Below are positions 27,651 through 36,042 of a DNA stretch of 64,000 nucleotides, in pieces (positions within the stretch are counted from its first letter, which is position 1; each line of letters begins with the position of its first letter). Origin of the DNA: Bacillota bacterium (GTDB taxonomy: Bacteria > Bacillota > Clostridia > Lachnospirales > Anaerotignaceae); the NCBI GenBank assembly GCA_021768705.1, contig JAETUG010000001.1:150127-214126 (forward strand), written 5' to 3'. The position numbers were made by a program, and so were the translations under genes. The notes below the pieces were generated by a model. That model did no database searches and had not been told where the DNA came from. It saw nothing but the letters and a program-made list of their open reading frames with translations.

Positions 27651-28394
27651 TTACTCTTTCTCAATTTCGATTCCCTGCTCCTGCAGGAATTGCAGGTCTT
27701 TCTTCGTCAGTTCCGCTGTTTTCAGCAAATCAGGTCGTTTCTTTGCCGTTCTGAGTAACGCCTGCTCTCTGCGCCATTTGGCTACATTGCCATGATGCCC
27801 GCTCAAAAGCACCTCCGGCACCTCTCTGCCCATAAACACAGGAGGACGGGTATACTGGGGATATTCCAGCAGACCATCGGAGAAGCTTTCATCTGCAAAG
27901 GATTCCTCCTTGCCCAATACGCCGGGCACCAAACGGGATACCGCATCAATGATGGTAATGGCAGCCAATTCACCGCCTGTCAGGACAAAATCTCCCAAAG
28001 AAATTTCGTCGGTAACGATTTCCTCAATGAGTCGTTCATCCACGCCCTCGTAATGACCGCAAAGGAACACCAGACTTTCTTCCTGAGCCAGTTCCTCTGC
28101 AATACGCTGAGTAAAGGGTCTGCCCTGGGGCGTCATATAGACTACTCTCGCCCCCTTCGCCCTGGGCATCAGACTCTGGTAGGCATCGTAGATAGGCTGT
28201 CCCTGCATCACCATACCTGCACCACCACCATAAGGGTAATCATCTACATGTTTTTGTTTGTTCAATGTATAATCCCGAATATTGACCGCCTCAATGGAGA
28301 TATAGCCGTCCCTCTGCGCCCTGCCCATGATGCTGTGGGAAAGGGTCTGCTCGATCATTTCAGGGAACAGTGTCAATACAAAAAACTGCTTCAT
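27651..28394 (-). CDS. trmD: tRNA (guanine-37-N1)-methyltransferase TrmD
   Basis: 247 residues. TrmD methylates G37 of tRNAs with G36, using SAM bound in a trefoil knot. Visible motifs are the N-terminal [37 protein letters not shown], the knot region [15 protein letters not shown] and [16 protein letters not shown]. The C-terminal domain carries [20 protein letters not shown]. It follows rimM with adjacent stop and start codons. The expected rplS gene does not follow; the unit ends at a terminator. Confidence 0.96.
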   Translation of the reverse strand: MKQFFVLTLFPEMIEQTLSHSIMGRAQRDGYISIEAVNIRDYTLNKQKHVDDYPYGGGAGMVMQGQPIYDAYQSLMPRAKGARVVYMTPQGRPFTQRIAEELAQEESLVFLCGHYEGVDERLIEEIVTDEISLGDFVLTGGELAAITIIDAVSRLVPGVLGKEESFADESFSDGLLEYPQYTRPPVFMGREVPEVLLSGHHGNVAKWRREQALLRTAKKRPDLLKTAELTKKDLQFLQEQGIEIEKE

Positions 28395-28907
28395 TTATCT
28401 CAGTCCTTCCAGCAGATGTACAGTCATAACGCCGGCTGCGATATCCACTTTTAAAATGCAGTCCTTGATGGCAGGAATCAGCAGTTCCTTCGCCTGGGCG
28501 TCTTTTTTCACCGCATAAACGTCATTTGCACCTGTTTCGTAGATCTTCACCAGCTCGCCCAACTCTTCCCCTTCGTCCGTCACAACCTGCAAGCCGTACA
28601 GATCACGGGTATAGTATTCATCTTCCTCCAAGGGGATCGCAACGGCATCGGGAATCAGGATACGACCGTTTTTATATAGCTCTGCCACATTGATATCGTT
28701 GATTTCCTTCAATGTCAGCAGAATCATATTTTTCTGGTAGGCTATCTTTTGTACATGGAAAACTTCCTGTTTCCCTCTGATTTCTACTGTAACTTCTTTC
28801 AGTTTCTCAAAACGTGTAGGGTCCTGTGTGGTGGGAAACACACGCATGGTGCCACGGATACCGTGGGTTCCTGTGATTTTGCCGATCTCAAAATAACTTT
28901 CCATCAT
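28395..28907 (-). CDS. rimM: 16S rRNA processing protein RimM
   Basis: 170 residues. It begins YFEIGKITGTHGIRGTMRVF, the RimM N-terminal barrel, and has the PRC-barrel part DEYYTRDLYGLQVVTDEGEELG ending with LLIPAIKDCILKVDIAAGVM. RimM helps mature the 30S head. Two consecutive ATG codons are possible; the second (28904) has the better distance to AGAGG. It precedes trmD directly, as in most bacteria. Confidence 0.94.
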   Translation of the reverse strand: MMESYFEIGKITGTHGIRGTMRVFPTTQDPTRFEKLKEVTVEIRGKQEVFHVQKIAYQKNMILLTLKEINDINVAELYKNGRILIPDAVAIPLEEDEYYTRDLYGLQVVTDEGEELGELVKIYETGANDVYAVKKDAQAKELLIPAIKDCILKVDIAAGVMTVHLLEGLR

Positions 28908-29000
28908 TTACCTCTATCTCATTCAGAAATTTTATCTGTCTTTTTTCTATTTTCATAGTTTTATTGCTAGTAACGAAAAAAACATATTGCTTACAAAAAA

Positions 29001-29027
29001 CAGCGGCAAGGGCTCACCCTGCCGCCG
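29001..29027 (-). terminator. Intrinsic terminator between khpA and rimM
   Basis: CAGCGGCAAGGG / CCCTGCCGCCG stem with CTCA loop and few mismatches; in the minus direction it runs into TTTTTTGTAAGC. It would end most transcripts of the ffh-rpsP-khpA unit before rimM-trmD. Confidence 0.8.
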
Positions 29028-29039
29028 TTATCATTTCGA

Positions 29040-29270
29040 TCACTGCACGATTTCTACGATGATCTTTTTGTCTTCATGGATGCCAGCGGCCTTTACTACA
29101 GTACGGATCGCTTTTGCGATTCTGCCCTGCTTGCCAATGACTTTACCCATGTCCTCGGGAGCAACCTTCAGTTCCAGAACCAGAGCACGTTCGTTATCTG
29201 TTTCTGTAACCACTACCTGCTCAGGATGTTCCACAAGTCTTTTCGCAATGACTTCTAACAGTTCTTTCAT
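29040..29270 (-). CDS. khpA: KH-domain RNA-binding protein KhpA (YlqC)
   Basis: 76 residues, one KH domain with the GxxG loop in MGKVIGKQGRIAKAIRTVVK. KhpA pairs with KhpB (Jag/EloR) and binds many transcripts. The location right after rpsP is conserved in Firmicutes. The start ATG is 25 bases after the rpsP stop. Confidence 0.93.
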   Translation of the reverse strand: MKELLEVIAKRLVEHPEQVVVTETDNERALVLELKVAPEDMGKVIGKQGRIAKAIRTVVKAAGIHEDKKIIVEIVQ

Positions 29271-29295
29271 AAATCGGCCTCCCGTTGATTCGGAA

Positions 29296-29544
29296 TTATT
29301 CGCCGATTACGCCAGCTTTTTTCAGCAAAGCTTTTACTGTATCGGAAGGCTGAGCACCGTTTGCCAGCCATTTGTTAGCTGCTTCTGCGTCAACATTCAG
29401 AACTACAGGTTCTTTTGTAGGATCGTAGATACCAATTTCTTCAATGGATTTACCATTTCTGGATGTTCTGGAATCTGCTACAACGATTCTGTAAAAAGGT
29501 GCTTTCTTTGCGCCCAGTCTTTTCAGTCTGATTCTTACTGCCAT
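29296..29544 (-). CDS. rpsP: 30S ribosomal protein S16
   Basis: 82 residues beginning [20 protein letters not shown] with [20 protein letters not shown], the S16 signature. The ATG follows GGAGG. It sits in the conserved ylxM-ffh-rpsP order. Confidence 0.97.
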   Translation of the reverse strand: MAVRIRLKRLGAKKAPFYRIVVADSRTSRNGKSIEEIGIYDPTKEPVVLNVDAEAANKWLANGAQPSDTVKALLKKAGVIGE

Positions 29545-29630
29545 GATTTTGTCCTCCTAAAAAATAAATACTTAGTGAATGATTTTCTTTATCTCTTGAT
29601 TCCTTGCGGAATGAAGTTTCTTTTTTCGTT

Positions 29631-30980
29631 TTAGCGGAAGAAAGGAAGCTTACCTTTCTTGCCTTTTTGCATATTGTTCATCTGCTTCATCATTTTTTTC
29701 ATTTCTTCAAACTGCTTGATGAGACGGTTGACATCTGCAATGCTGTGGCCACAGCCGGCAGCGATACGTTTCTTTCTGGGGCCATTCAGAATGGACGGAT
29801 TTGTTCTTTCTTCCTTCGTCATGGACTGGATGATGGCTTCTGTTCTTGCCATTTCCTTCTGAGGATCGACTCCGTTCAGCGCAGAATCTAAATCCAGCTT
29901 ACCCATACCGGGGATCCCGGGCAGCATGCCCAACAGGTCTTTCAAAGGACCCATCTTTTTGATCTGCTGCATTTGGGAAAGGAAATCCTCCAGCGTGAAA
30001 TCGTTGGCACGCATTTTTTTCGCCATATCAAGGGCTTCCTGCTCATCGATATTGGCCTGTACCTTATCGATCAGGGAAAGCACATCGCCCATACCCAAGA
30101 TACGGGATGCCATTCGGTCGGGGTAAAAAGGCTCCAAGTCCTCCATTTTTTCGCCCATACCAATATATTTGATGGGTTTATTGGTCACACTTCTGACAGA
30201 GAGCGCGGCACCGCCTCTGGCGTCACCGTCCAGCTTTGTCAGGATGATACCATCCACACCCAACTGACCATCAAAGCTTTCCGCAACGGTTACAGCGTCC
30301 TGACCTGTCATAGCGTCTACCACCAACAGAATTTCCTGCGGTTTCACTGCCGTTTTGATATCCTGCAGTTCCTGCATCAATTCTTCATTGATATGCAGTC
30401 GGCCTGCGGTATCGATCAGGATGACATCGTGGTGCTGTTCTGCTGCGTATTCCAGGGCTTTTTTGGAAATCTCCACAGGGCTGATCTCTGTCCCCATTTC
30501 AAACACGGGAATATTGTAATTCTTCCCTACCACCTGCAGCTGTTTGATGGCTGCGGGTCTGTAAACGTCGCAGGCTACCAACAGAGGACTTCTGCCCTGC
30601 TTGCGGAGCTGACCTGCCAGCTTGCCGCTGGTCGTTGTTTTACCGGCACCCTGCAGACCTACCATCATGAAAACAGTGGGCGGGCGTCGGGAAAAGGTCA
30701 GCTGGCTCTGGGTCGTTCCCATCAGGTCGATCAGTTCTTCGTTTACAATCTTGATGACCTGCTGACCGGGATTCAAGCCCTGCAGCACTTCCGTACCTAC
30801 GGCACGTTCTGTTACCTTTTTGATAAATTCTTTTACGATCTTGAAGTTGACATCTGCCTCCAGAAGCGCGATCTTTACTTCACGCATGGCAGCCTTTACA
30901 TCTGCTTCTGTCAGCACACCTTTGCTTCTCAGCTGCTTGAATACTTCCTGCAGCTTATTGGAAAGATTTTCAAATGCCAT
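29631..30980 (-). CDS. ffh: Signal recognition particle protein Ffh
   Basis: 449 residues: N domain, GTPase domain with GLQGAGKTTTSGKLA (G1), DTAGRLHINEELM (G3) and TKLDGDARGGAALS (G4), then the methionine-rich M domain (MRANDFTLEDFLSQMQQIKK, MKKMMKQMNNMQKGKK). It binds SRP RNA and signal sequences and delivers ribosomes to FtsY at the membrane. The ATG follows AAAGGAGG, 16 bases after ylxM. Confidence 0.97.
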   Translation of the reverse strand: MAFENLSNKLQEVFKQLRSKGVLTEADVKAAMREVKIALLEADVNFKIVKEFIKKVTERAVGTEVLQGLNPGQQVIKIVNEELIDLMGTTQSQLTFSRRPPTVFMMVGLQGAGKTTTSGKLAGQLRKQGRSPLLVACDVYRPAAIKQLQVVGKNYNIPVFEMGTEISPVEISKKALEYAAEQHHDVILIDTAGRLHINEELMQELQDIKTAVKPQEILLVVDAMTGQDAVTVAESFDGQLGVDGIILTKLDGDARGGAALSVRSVTNKPIKYIGMGEKMEDLEPFYPDRMASRILGMGDVLSLIDKVQANIDEQEALDMAKKMRANDFTLEDFLSQMQQIKKMGPLKDLLGMLPGIPGMGKLDLDSALNGVDPQKEMARTEAIIQSMTKEERTNPSILNGPRKKRIAAGCGHSIADVNRLIKQFEEMKKMMKQMNNMQKGKKGKLPFFR

Positions 30981-30996
30981 GGATCGCGACCTCCTT

Positions 30997-31347
30997 TCAG
31001 GATAAGATGTCGTCAGCGATTTTTTTCATCTTAGAAATTGCTTTTACCATAGCTACATCAGGATTTTTCTTTTCCATGTCTTCTATGATTTGCTTCATTT
31101 CCTGTACGGCCTTTTTCTGCGCCTGAAAACGGGAAACGAGCTGCAATTTTCCCTCGTAGCCCTGCAGGATTCGTTCCGTTCTCTTAAGCTGATCTCGGAC
31201 AGCCTGTCGGCTGATGGATAATTCCTCGCCGATTTCCGTTAAGGATAAATCGTTCTGGTAATGCATTTCATAGACCTGCTTCTGTTTTTCTGTCAGCAAT
31301 TCGCCATAAAAATCATAGAGCAAAGTCAGCTGCAAAATATCATCCAT
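30997..31347 (-). CDS. ylxM: SRP-associated YlxM-family putative helix-turn-helix protein
   Basis: 116 residues. LLYDFYGELLTEKQKQVYEM and LSLTEIGEELSISRQAVRDQ form a sigma-70 region-4-like helix-turn-helix. YlxM proteins stand just upstream of ffh in Firmicutes and modulate the SRP cycle; DNA binding is not proven. It is the first gene of the unit, about 50 bases after a strong promoter. Confidence 0.92.
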   Translation of the reverse strand: MDDILQLTLLYDFYGELLTEKQKQVYEMHYQNDLSLTEIGEELSISRQAVRDQLKRTERILQGYEGKLQLVSRFQAQKKAVQEMKQIIEDMEKKNPDVAMVKAISKMKKIADDILS

Positions 31348-31396
31348 AGTGTTCCTGCCTCCTGTAAAGGATAACTACTTTACAATCACTTTGAAC

Positions 31397-31425
31397 ATTT
31401 TACTAAACAAATGTCCTATTGTCAA
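31397..31425 (-). promoter_or_regulatory. Sigma-A promoter of ylxM-ffh-rpsP-khpA
   Basis: Minus strand TTGACA (31425-31420), a 17-base spacer and TAAAAT (31402-31397). Confidence 0.75.
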
Positions 31426-31505
31426 GTATTTTTCCTTTACAAATAAAACTTTTTTTAAAAGCATGTTTTTTACTATAAAATCAACGGTTTTATGACCATA
31501 TGTCC

Positions 31506-33182
31506 TCATAGAATGCACATTTCTTCTCTTGCTTTTTCGATGGTTTCAAAAATTTTATAGTATGGTTCTCTGTGGATATTTTCCGAAAGCTTTCGTTCCG
31601 GTGCGGAAAGACCGAATAACATACCTAGGTCTGCCTTCTCCCCTTCCGTTTCCTGTAAATCCACCTTTTCCCCTGTAATTCTTGCTTTCCAGTCAGGTTC
31701 AAAAACGACCATCTGCACAAAAGTACGGAAATCCCCTGCTAAAGTCCAACATTCCAGTTTTTTGGAGATAAAATAAATCGGGCTGTCCAAATCTTTTCCT
31801 GCATGGGCGAAATATCCGCTTTCGCCATCATGGGCGAAAAGAGTCAGCTTCGGCACAGGGTAGAACGTCGGCTTCGGGATGTTCCCTTCAAAAATCAGGT
31901 AGATGTCCCGTTTTCTTTGCAGAGAAGTAAAGCCGTTTTCCTCGCAGGTCATGACAAAAGGGGCAAAGCCCTTCCCAGCCGGGATTATATCATATCCCTC
32001 TATTTCAGGAGCTTTTCCTATTTTTTCACAGTCATAGTAAATTGTTTTCTGCGGTTCTACATTTATAAATTCGCTCAATTCATGGATATGAAACTGCTTT
32101 TCCGCTTCTGCTCTGTTTGCAAAAAGCTGGATATCATAAGCAGGACAAACAAACCTTCTTAAATCTGATTCAGATTTTTTTAAATTGATTTCCTCTGCAA
32201 ATTTTTGCAGTTTTTCATTCTCCTGTTCAAAAATGATCCTCTGGAGGTTTTTCCGTATATCCTGCGCCAGATATGTGATTGTTCCATCACAGGAAATATA
32301 ATAAATACCTTCTTTGCCTTCTCTTTTGGCAAACCAGCCGCCTTTGCTGTCTTTGGCAAATACACGCAGAGCAGGTACAGCATACCAATCCGGCATAGAT
32401 TCCCCTTCTTCCAGAAAAATAAAATCCAGATGCTTTTCCAGAAGCGCAACATGCTCTGTTTTTTCGCAATGGGCTTCTACTTTCGTTCCTGTCCAAATTA
32501 TGCTGCAATCTCTGTCCTTCTTATGAATCACGTAAGCCACACCATCTTCAGGGCAAGAATCCATATCGACATAAACATTTTTTGTTTTTTCTTTGCAAAG
32601 AGGATAATTGATACAATCATAGGTCACCTTCTTTTCAGAGACCCAAACAGCACTATAATGCCCCTGCTTGGAATTGAAATTCCAGAAGGTCTTAGGTCCT
32701 GCCCCCGTCAGATGGCAGTGCATGGCACTCAACGCCCCATTATGGGCCACGACCAATACATGCTTTCCTCTATTTTCCCGAATGATGCGGTCAAGTCCTG
32801 CGGTCACTCTATTATAAAAATCCAGGAAGGCTTCGCCCTCCGGCATCACGCAATCCACCCAGTCCGTATTCCATTTTTTCCATTCCGCCCGGTCTGCTTC
32901 CGTCATTTCCGCCCAAGTACGATTCTCCCATTTTCCATAATACAATTCCCGAATATCAGATATTGCCTCGACAGGTCTGCCGTCAGCAATGATCTGTGCT
33001 GTATGTAAAGCCCTCTTCAAATCGCTGGAATAGATGGCATCTATGGGAATATCCCGAAAGGCTTCCCGCAGTTCCTCCGCCTGGGCAACGCCTTTGGCAT
33101 TGATATCCGCATCGGTCCAGCCATAAAACATATTGCGGGCATTCATGTCGGTTTCCCCATGGCGTACAAAATAAAGTTTCAT
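31506..33182 (-). CDS. Histidine phosphatase fused to a repeated C-terminal domain
   Basis: 558 residues. Residues 1 to about 200 are a complete histidine phosphatase domain, with RHGETDMN (His8), the ELYYGKWENRTW segment and VVAHNGALSAM (His147), like alpha-ribazole or phosphoglycerate phosphatases. The rest holds two similar segments, about 254-320 and 427-497. Each reads hydrophobic strand, Pro-rich turn, LRVFAKDSKGGWFA or LTLFAHDGESGYFA, then IYYIS or IYFIS, and ends IIFE or VVFE. This resembles SMI1/KNR4 (SUKH)-like folds, a tentative match. The start at MKLYFVRHGE is set by the family N-terminus and GGAGG. Substrate unknown. Confidence 0.75.
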   Translation of the reverse strand: MKLYFVRHGETDMNARNMFYGWTDADINAKGVAQAEELREAFRDIPIDAIYSSDLKRALHTAQIIADGRPVEAISDIRELYYGKWENRTWAEMTEADRAEWKKWNTDWVDCVMPEGEAFLDFYNRVTAGLDRIIRENRGKHVLVVAHNGALSAMHCHLTGAGPKTFWNFNSKQGHYSAVWVSEKKVTYDCINYPLCKEKTKNVYVDMDSCPEDGVAYVIHKKDRDCSIIWTGTKVEAHCEKTEHVALLEKHLDFIFLEEGESMPDWYAVPALRVFAKDSKGGWFAKREGKEGIYYISCDGTITYLAQDIRKNLQRIIFEQENEKLQKFAEEINLKKSESDLRRFVCPAYDIQLFANRAEAEKQFHIHELSEFINVEPQKTIYYDCEKIGKAPEIEGYDIIPAGKGFAPFVMTCEENGFTSLQRKRDIYLIFEGNIPKPTFYPVPKLTLFAHDGESGYFAHAGKDLDSPIYFISKKLECWTLAGDFRTFVQMVVFEPDWKARITGEKVDLQETEGEKADLGMLFGLSAPERKLSENIHREPYYKIFETIEKAREEMCIL

Positions 33183-33235
33183 CCTTCCACCTCCTGATTT
33201 TATTGTACGATAGAATACTGCTTCTATGCAAGAGA

Positions 33236-33269
33236 AAGCGGACGCTCCGAATCCTCGGAACGCCCGCTT
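33236..33269 (-). terminator. Terminator-like hairpin after the DUF1540 gene
   Basis: AAGCGGACGCTCCGA / TCGGAACGCCCGCTT, 13 of 15 pairs, with an ATCC loop, then TTCTCTTGC on the minus strand. The U-run is weak. Confidence 0.65.
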
Positions 33270-33284
33270 CCTTTTCATTCGTCC

Positions 33285-33446
33285 TTATTTCACTGCAAAG
33301 GACATGCAGTCTGTGCACTGATCCTGTGTAGGATTCATTTCATGGGTGCCTACCTGGATAGAATCCAGTGTGCAATAATTTTTTGTGTCGTGGTGGTGTC
33401 TGCACTGTTCTACAGTACATTTGATACATTCGTTACATTTTTCCAT
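33285..33446 (-). CDS. Small Cys-rich DUF1540-type protein
   Basis: 53 residues, read as MEKCNECIKCTVEQCRHHHD then TKNYCTLDSIQVGTHEM and an end with CTDCMSFAVK. The spacing of CxxCxxC, CTVEQC, YCTL-x2-I-x-V and the final C-x2-C-x-S-F matches DUF1540, small probable metal-binding proteins common in spore-forming clostridia. Eight residues before the ATG-proximal end there is an excellent GAGGAGGG site. The six-plus cysteines and three histidines suggest zinc or iron binding. Function is unknown. Confidence 0.8.
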   Translation of the reverse strand: MEKCNECIKCTVEQCRHHHDTKNYCTLDSIQVGTHEMNPTQDQCTDCMSFAVK

Positions 33447-33533
33447 GTGAAAATCCCTCCTCAAATTTGTTACAACCCTAGTATGCTCTATTTTTCAAAA
33501 AACATTACTGTAGATTTTTCTTTTTTCAAAATA

Positions 33534-33542
33534 TGATATAAT
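33534..33542 (+). promoter_or_regulatory. Extended -10 promoter upstream of the small RHH-like gene
   Basis: TGATATAAT at 33534-33542 is an extended -10 element with no good -35. It gives a leader of about 105 bases with two small inverted repeats (CATGCTTGCATG and TCATC...GATGA around GAC-GCA-GTC). Confidence 0.4.
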
Positions 33543-33653
33543 AACGAGGAAAGTGGACATCATGCTTGCATGAACGACCATTTGACGAGAAACTTCATCG
33601 AGACGCAGTCGAGATGATACAATAGTTCCATTGTAAAAAAGGAGTGAATTTCC

Positions 33654-33875
33654 ATGGCAGAAAAGAAAACAACTACCAAAAAAACGACCTCGAAGAAACC
33701 AGCTAGCACCACAAAAAAGCTTTCCGTCACTTTGGATAAAGAAACCTATGCCCTGCTAGAAGAATATATCGCTGAATTTGGCTTCAGCAAAGATGAATTT
33801 GTTAAAAAAGCAATCACAGAAAAGATCAGTCGGGACAAAATCAGCTCTATGATTGATACAATGATTCAGCTATAG
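33654..33875 (+). CDS. Small basic ribbon-helix-helix-like protein
   Basis: 73 residues. The first 20 are a Lys/Thr/Ser-rich tail (KKTTTKKTTSKKPASTTKK) resembling histone-like nucleoid tails. The remainder, KLSVTLDKETYALLEEYIAE followed by GFSKDEFVKKAITEKI, has the strand-helix-helix pattern of CopG/MetJ DNA-binding proteins. It may be a small nucleoid or autoregulatory protein. A GGAG site precedes the ATG. It is monocistronic with a terminator. Confidence 0.75.
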   Translation: MAEKKTTTKKTTSKKPASTTKKLSVTLDKETYALLEEYIAEFGFSKDEFVKKAITEKISRDKISSMIDTMIQL

Positions 33876-33882
33876 ACATAAA

Positions 33883-33905
33883 AAAGACCTCAAATTGAGG
33901 TCTTT
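33883..33905. terminator. Bidirectional terminator
   Basis: AAAGACCTC / GAGGTCTTT stem with AAATT loop, flanked by A-rich and T-rich runs, between converging genes. Confidence 0.8.
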
Positions 33906-33914
33906 CTATTTTTA

Positions 33915-34478
33915 TCAATCGTTTCTGTCATCAGATTTCATACCATCCAGTGTTTTCTGCATCAGCTCATCCAATTCCCAGCCAAGCTGCTCTGCCCCTC
34001 GTCTGATAATGTCACGGTTGCAGCCTGCAGCAAAGGCTTTGTCTTTGAATTTTTTCTTGACAGATTTCAGTTCCATATCCTTTACGCTCTTGGAAGGACG
34101 CATCAGAGCAGCCGCACCAATCAGACCTGTCAGTTCGTCTACCGCAAACAGAACTTTTTCCATTTCATGTTCCGGCTCTACATCACAGCAGATGCCATAC
34201 CCATGGCTGGCTACCGCATGGATCATTCTTTCGTCGATGTCTTTTTCCTTCATCAATTCCTGCACCTTTGTGCAATGCTGATCGGGCCACTGCTCAAAAT
34301 CCAGATCGTGCAGCAGACCTACATTGCCCCAGAAATCCACTTCATCGCCATAGCCCAGTTCCTGTGCCAGATAGCGCATAACGCCTTCTACAGTTTCCCC
34401 GTGACGCAGATGGAAAGGCTCTTTATTATATTCATTCAGCAGTTCCCATGCTTCTTCTCTTGTCAAAATCTTACCCAT
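33915..34478 (-). CDS. HD-domain phosphohydrolase-like protein
   Basis: 187 residues. EPFHLRHGETVEGVMRYLAQ carries the first metal-binding His, GLLHDLDFEQWPDQH the HD pair and later His, and AVDELTGLIGAAALMRPSK a further conserved Asp. It is a single HD domain with no sensory part. HD proteins usually hydrolyse phosphate esters of nucleotides; the substrate is unknown. The start MGKILTREEAWELLNEYNKE is chosen because of AGGAA upstream; a longer in-frame N-terminus is low-complexity. It diverges from luxS. Confidence 0.8.
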   Translation of the reverse strand: MGKILTREEAWELLNEYNKEPFHLRHGETVEGVMRYLAQELGYGDEVDFWGNVGLLHDLDFEQWPDQHCTKVQELMKEKDIDERMIHAVASHGYGICCDVEPEHEMEKVLFAVDELTGLIGAAALMRPSKSVKDMELKSVKKKFKDKAFAAGCNRDIIRRGAEQLGWELDELMQKTLDGMKSDDRND

Positions 34479-34652
34479 TGCACATTCCTTCTTTCCTTTT
34501 GTATTTCCTTTTGTACAGTATAGCGAACTTTCCGCCATTTCGCAATCCCTTTTCCCCATGAATACAGAACACAGGAAGTACTTGCATTCCCCTTACGAAC
34601 CATGTACAATAATGCACAGAGAAATTTCGCAAAGAAAGAAAGGATGAATACA

Positions 34653-35138
34653 ATGGACGTAACGAGCTTTGGCATCGATCATAATCTGCTGCTACGGGGC
34701 ATCTATGTTTCCAGAAAAGACACTGTCGGCGACGGCGTTTTAACGACCTTCGACGTACGTATGAAAGAACCCAACCGTGAAATGGTTCTAGATACTTCCG
34801 TGATGCATACCATCGAACACCTAATGGCAACTTTCCTGCGGGAACATCCTGTATGGGCAGAAAAAACCATCTATGTTGGTCCTATGGGCTGTCGTACCGG
34901 TATGTACGTGATCTTCAAAGGTGATCTGGAATCCGCAGATGTTGCAGAGATTATGAAGGAATGCTATCAGTATATGGCAGATTTTGAAGGAGAGATCCCT
35001 GCGGCGAAACCTGCCATGTGTGGCAACTATCTGGATCACAACCTGGGCATCACAAAAATCGAATGTCAGAAATTTGTAGATGAAGTGCTTTCCTGCATCA
35101 AAGAGGAAAACATGGTCTATCCCAGACAGAATGACTGA
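34653..35138 (+). CDS. luxS: S-ribosylhomocysteine lyase LuxS
   Basis: 161 residues. LuxS cleaves S-ribosylhomocysteine to homocysteine and DPD, the precursor of autoinducer-2. The metal site is His52 and His56 (HTIEHL) plus Cys123 (PAMCGNYLDHN), and Cys80 (GPMGCRTG) is the catalytic cysteine. FGIDHNLLLRGIYVSRKD matches the family N-terminus. The start is the ATG nine bases after AAAGG; an ATG three codons earlier touches that site. Confidence 0.94.
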   Translation: MDVTSFGIDHNLLLRGIYVSRKDTVGDGVLTTFDVRMKEPNREMVLDTSVMHTIEHLMATFLREHPVWAEKTIYVGPMGCRTGMYVIFKGDLESADVAEIMKECYQYMADFEGEIPAAKPAMCGNYLDHNLGITKIECQKFVDEVLSCIKEENMVYPRQND

Positions 35139-35212
35139 TCAGAAAAACGAAAAGGAGCCTGAAATGACTCTTTTTTGATTGAAAAAGCAGTTGAAACCAT
35201 TTTTTCTGAAAG

Positions 35213-35241
35213 AAAAAAGACACTAAAATAGTGTCTTTTTT
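35213..35241. terminator. Terminator downstream of luxS
   Basis: AAAAAAGACACTA / TAGTGTCTTTTTT perfect 13-bp stem with AAA loop; it can work in both directions. A weaker hairpin with T-run (35150-35176) lies just before it, so luxS may have tandem terminators. Confidence 0.85.
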
Positions 35242-35299
35242 GATTGCAAGTTTAAACTATTCACTTTGAAAGGTGCTGTCCAAATTCGTCCGGCAAGGA

Positions 35300-35818
35300 T
35301 CAGGAAGCGTAGCTTCTTCTGAACATCTGTGCATATTTGCGTTCTGTGAATTCACATATTGCGCAAATTTTATCTACAAATGTAATCACAAAGGATTCGA
35401 TATAGCGAGGCGGAACTGGTGTACAAGGCCACATATGCTTTTTAATCGCATCAATTTCCACTTTATTCAGCTCTGTGATTCTTTTTGCGTTATCCAATGC
35501 AACGCGAGGATGCCAAGATGCATGACCGGAACGAATATATTTTTTAATCCGCCAATCATAGAAATATAAATCATGCAGTAAGCCTGCTCTAGCTGCGGAA
35601 CGATAGTCCCAACCCATCTTGCGGCAAATCAGAAAGCTGTAATAGGATACATTTATACTATGCTGAAGTCTGCTTGTATTGCAATGCTGTGTGTGCAGAT
35701 CCAATTTCTGAACCTGTTCATTGTAGAGGATATCTCCAATACATTCCTTATACTCCGCCAGCAACTGATCTTCATCCAAGTTGCTAAAATCCTTGCGGGA
35801 CCCAATAGCGCTGTGCAT
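35300..35818 (-). CDS. HD-domain protein
   Basis: 172 residues. LQHSINVSYYSFLICRKMGW followed by GLLHDLYFYDWR gives the HD motif, then HASWHPRVALDNAKRI supplies further His residues. SFVITFVDKICAICEFTERK resembles the C-terminal Asp segment of HDIG proteins. Related uncharacterised HD proteins are common in Firmicutes. The start is uncertain: the ATG at 35818 is used, and a GTG three codons earlier is also possible. It is a single-gene unit. Confidence 0.75.
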   Translation of the reverse strand: MHSAIGSRKDFSNLDEDQLLAEYKECIGDILYNEQVQKLDLHTQHCNTSRLQHSINVSYYSFLICRKMGWDYRSAARAGLLHDLYFYDWRIKKYIRSGHASWHPRVALDNAKRITELNKVEIDAIKKHMWPCTPVPPRYIESFVITFVDKICAICEFTERKYAQMFRRSYAS

Positions 35819-36042
35819 GGGTTCCACTTCCTTCTTATTGAGTTTTACAGAGAGCTTTGAAATCCATCTTTCAGTTCTCCTCTGCTTTTTATGGTTTTAT
35901 TATATCACAATTTTATCGAACTGTATATAAAAAAATACCTAAAATTCTTTTAAATTTTTTAGAAAAAATATCAGAAGGAATCAGCCAAAGCCCTTGCTTT
36001 GACAACTTTTCTCCACATCTTTTCAAAATTAAATATTTTACG

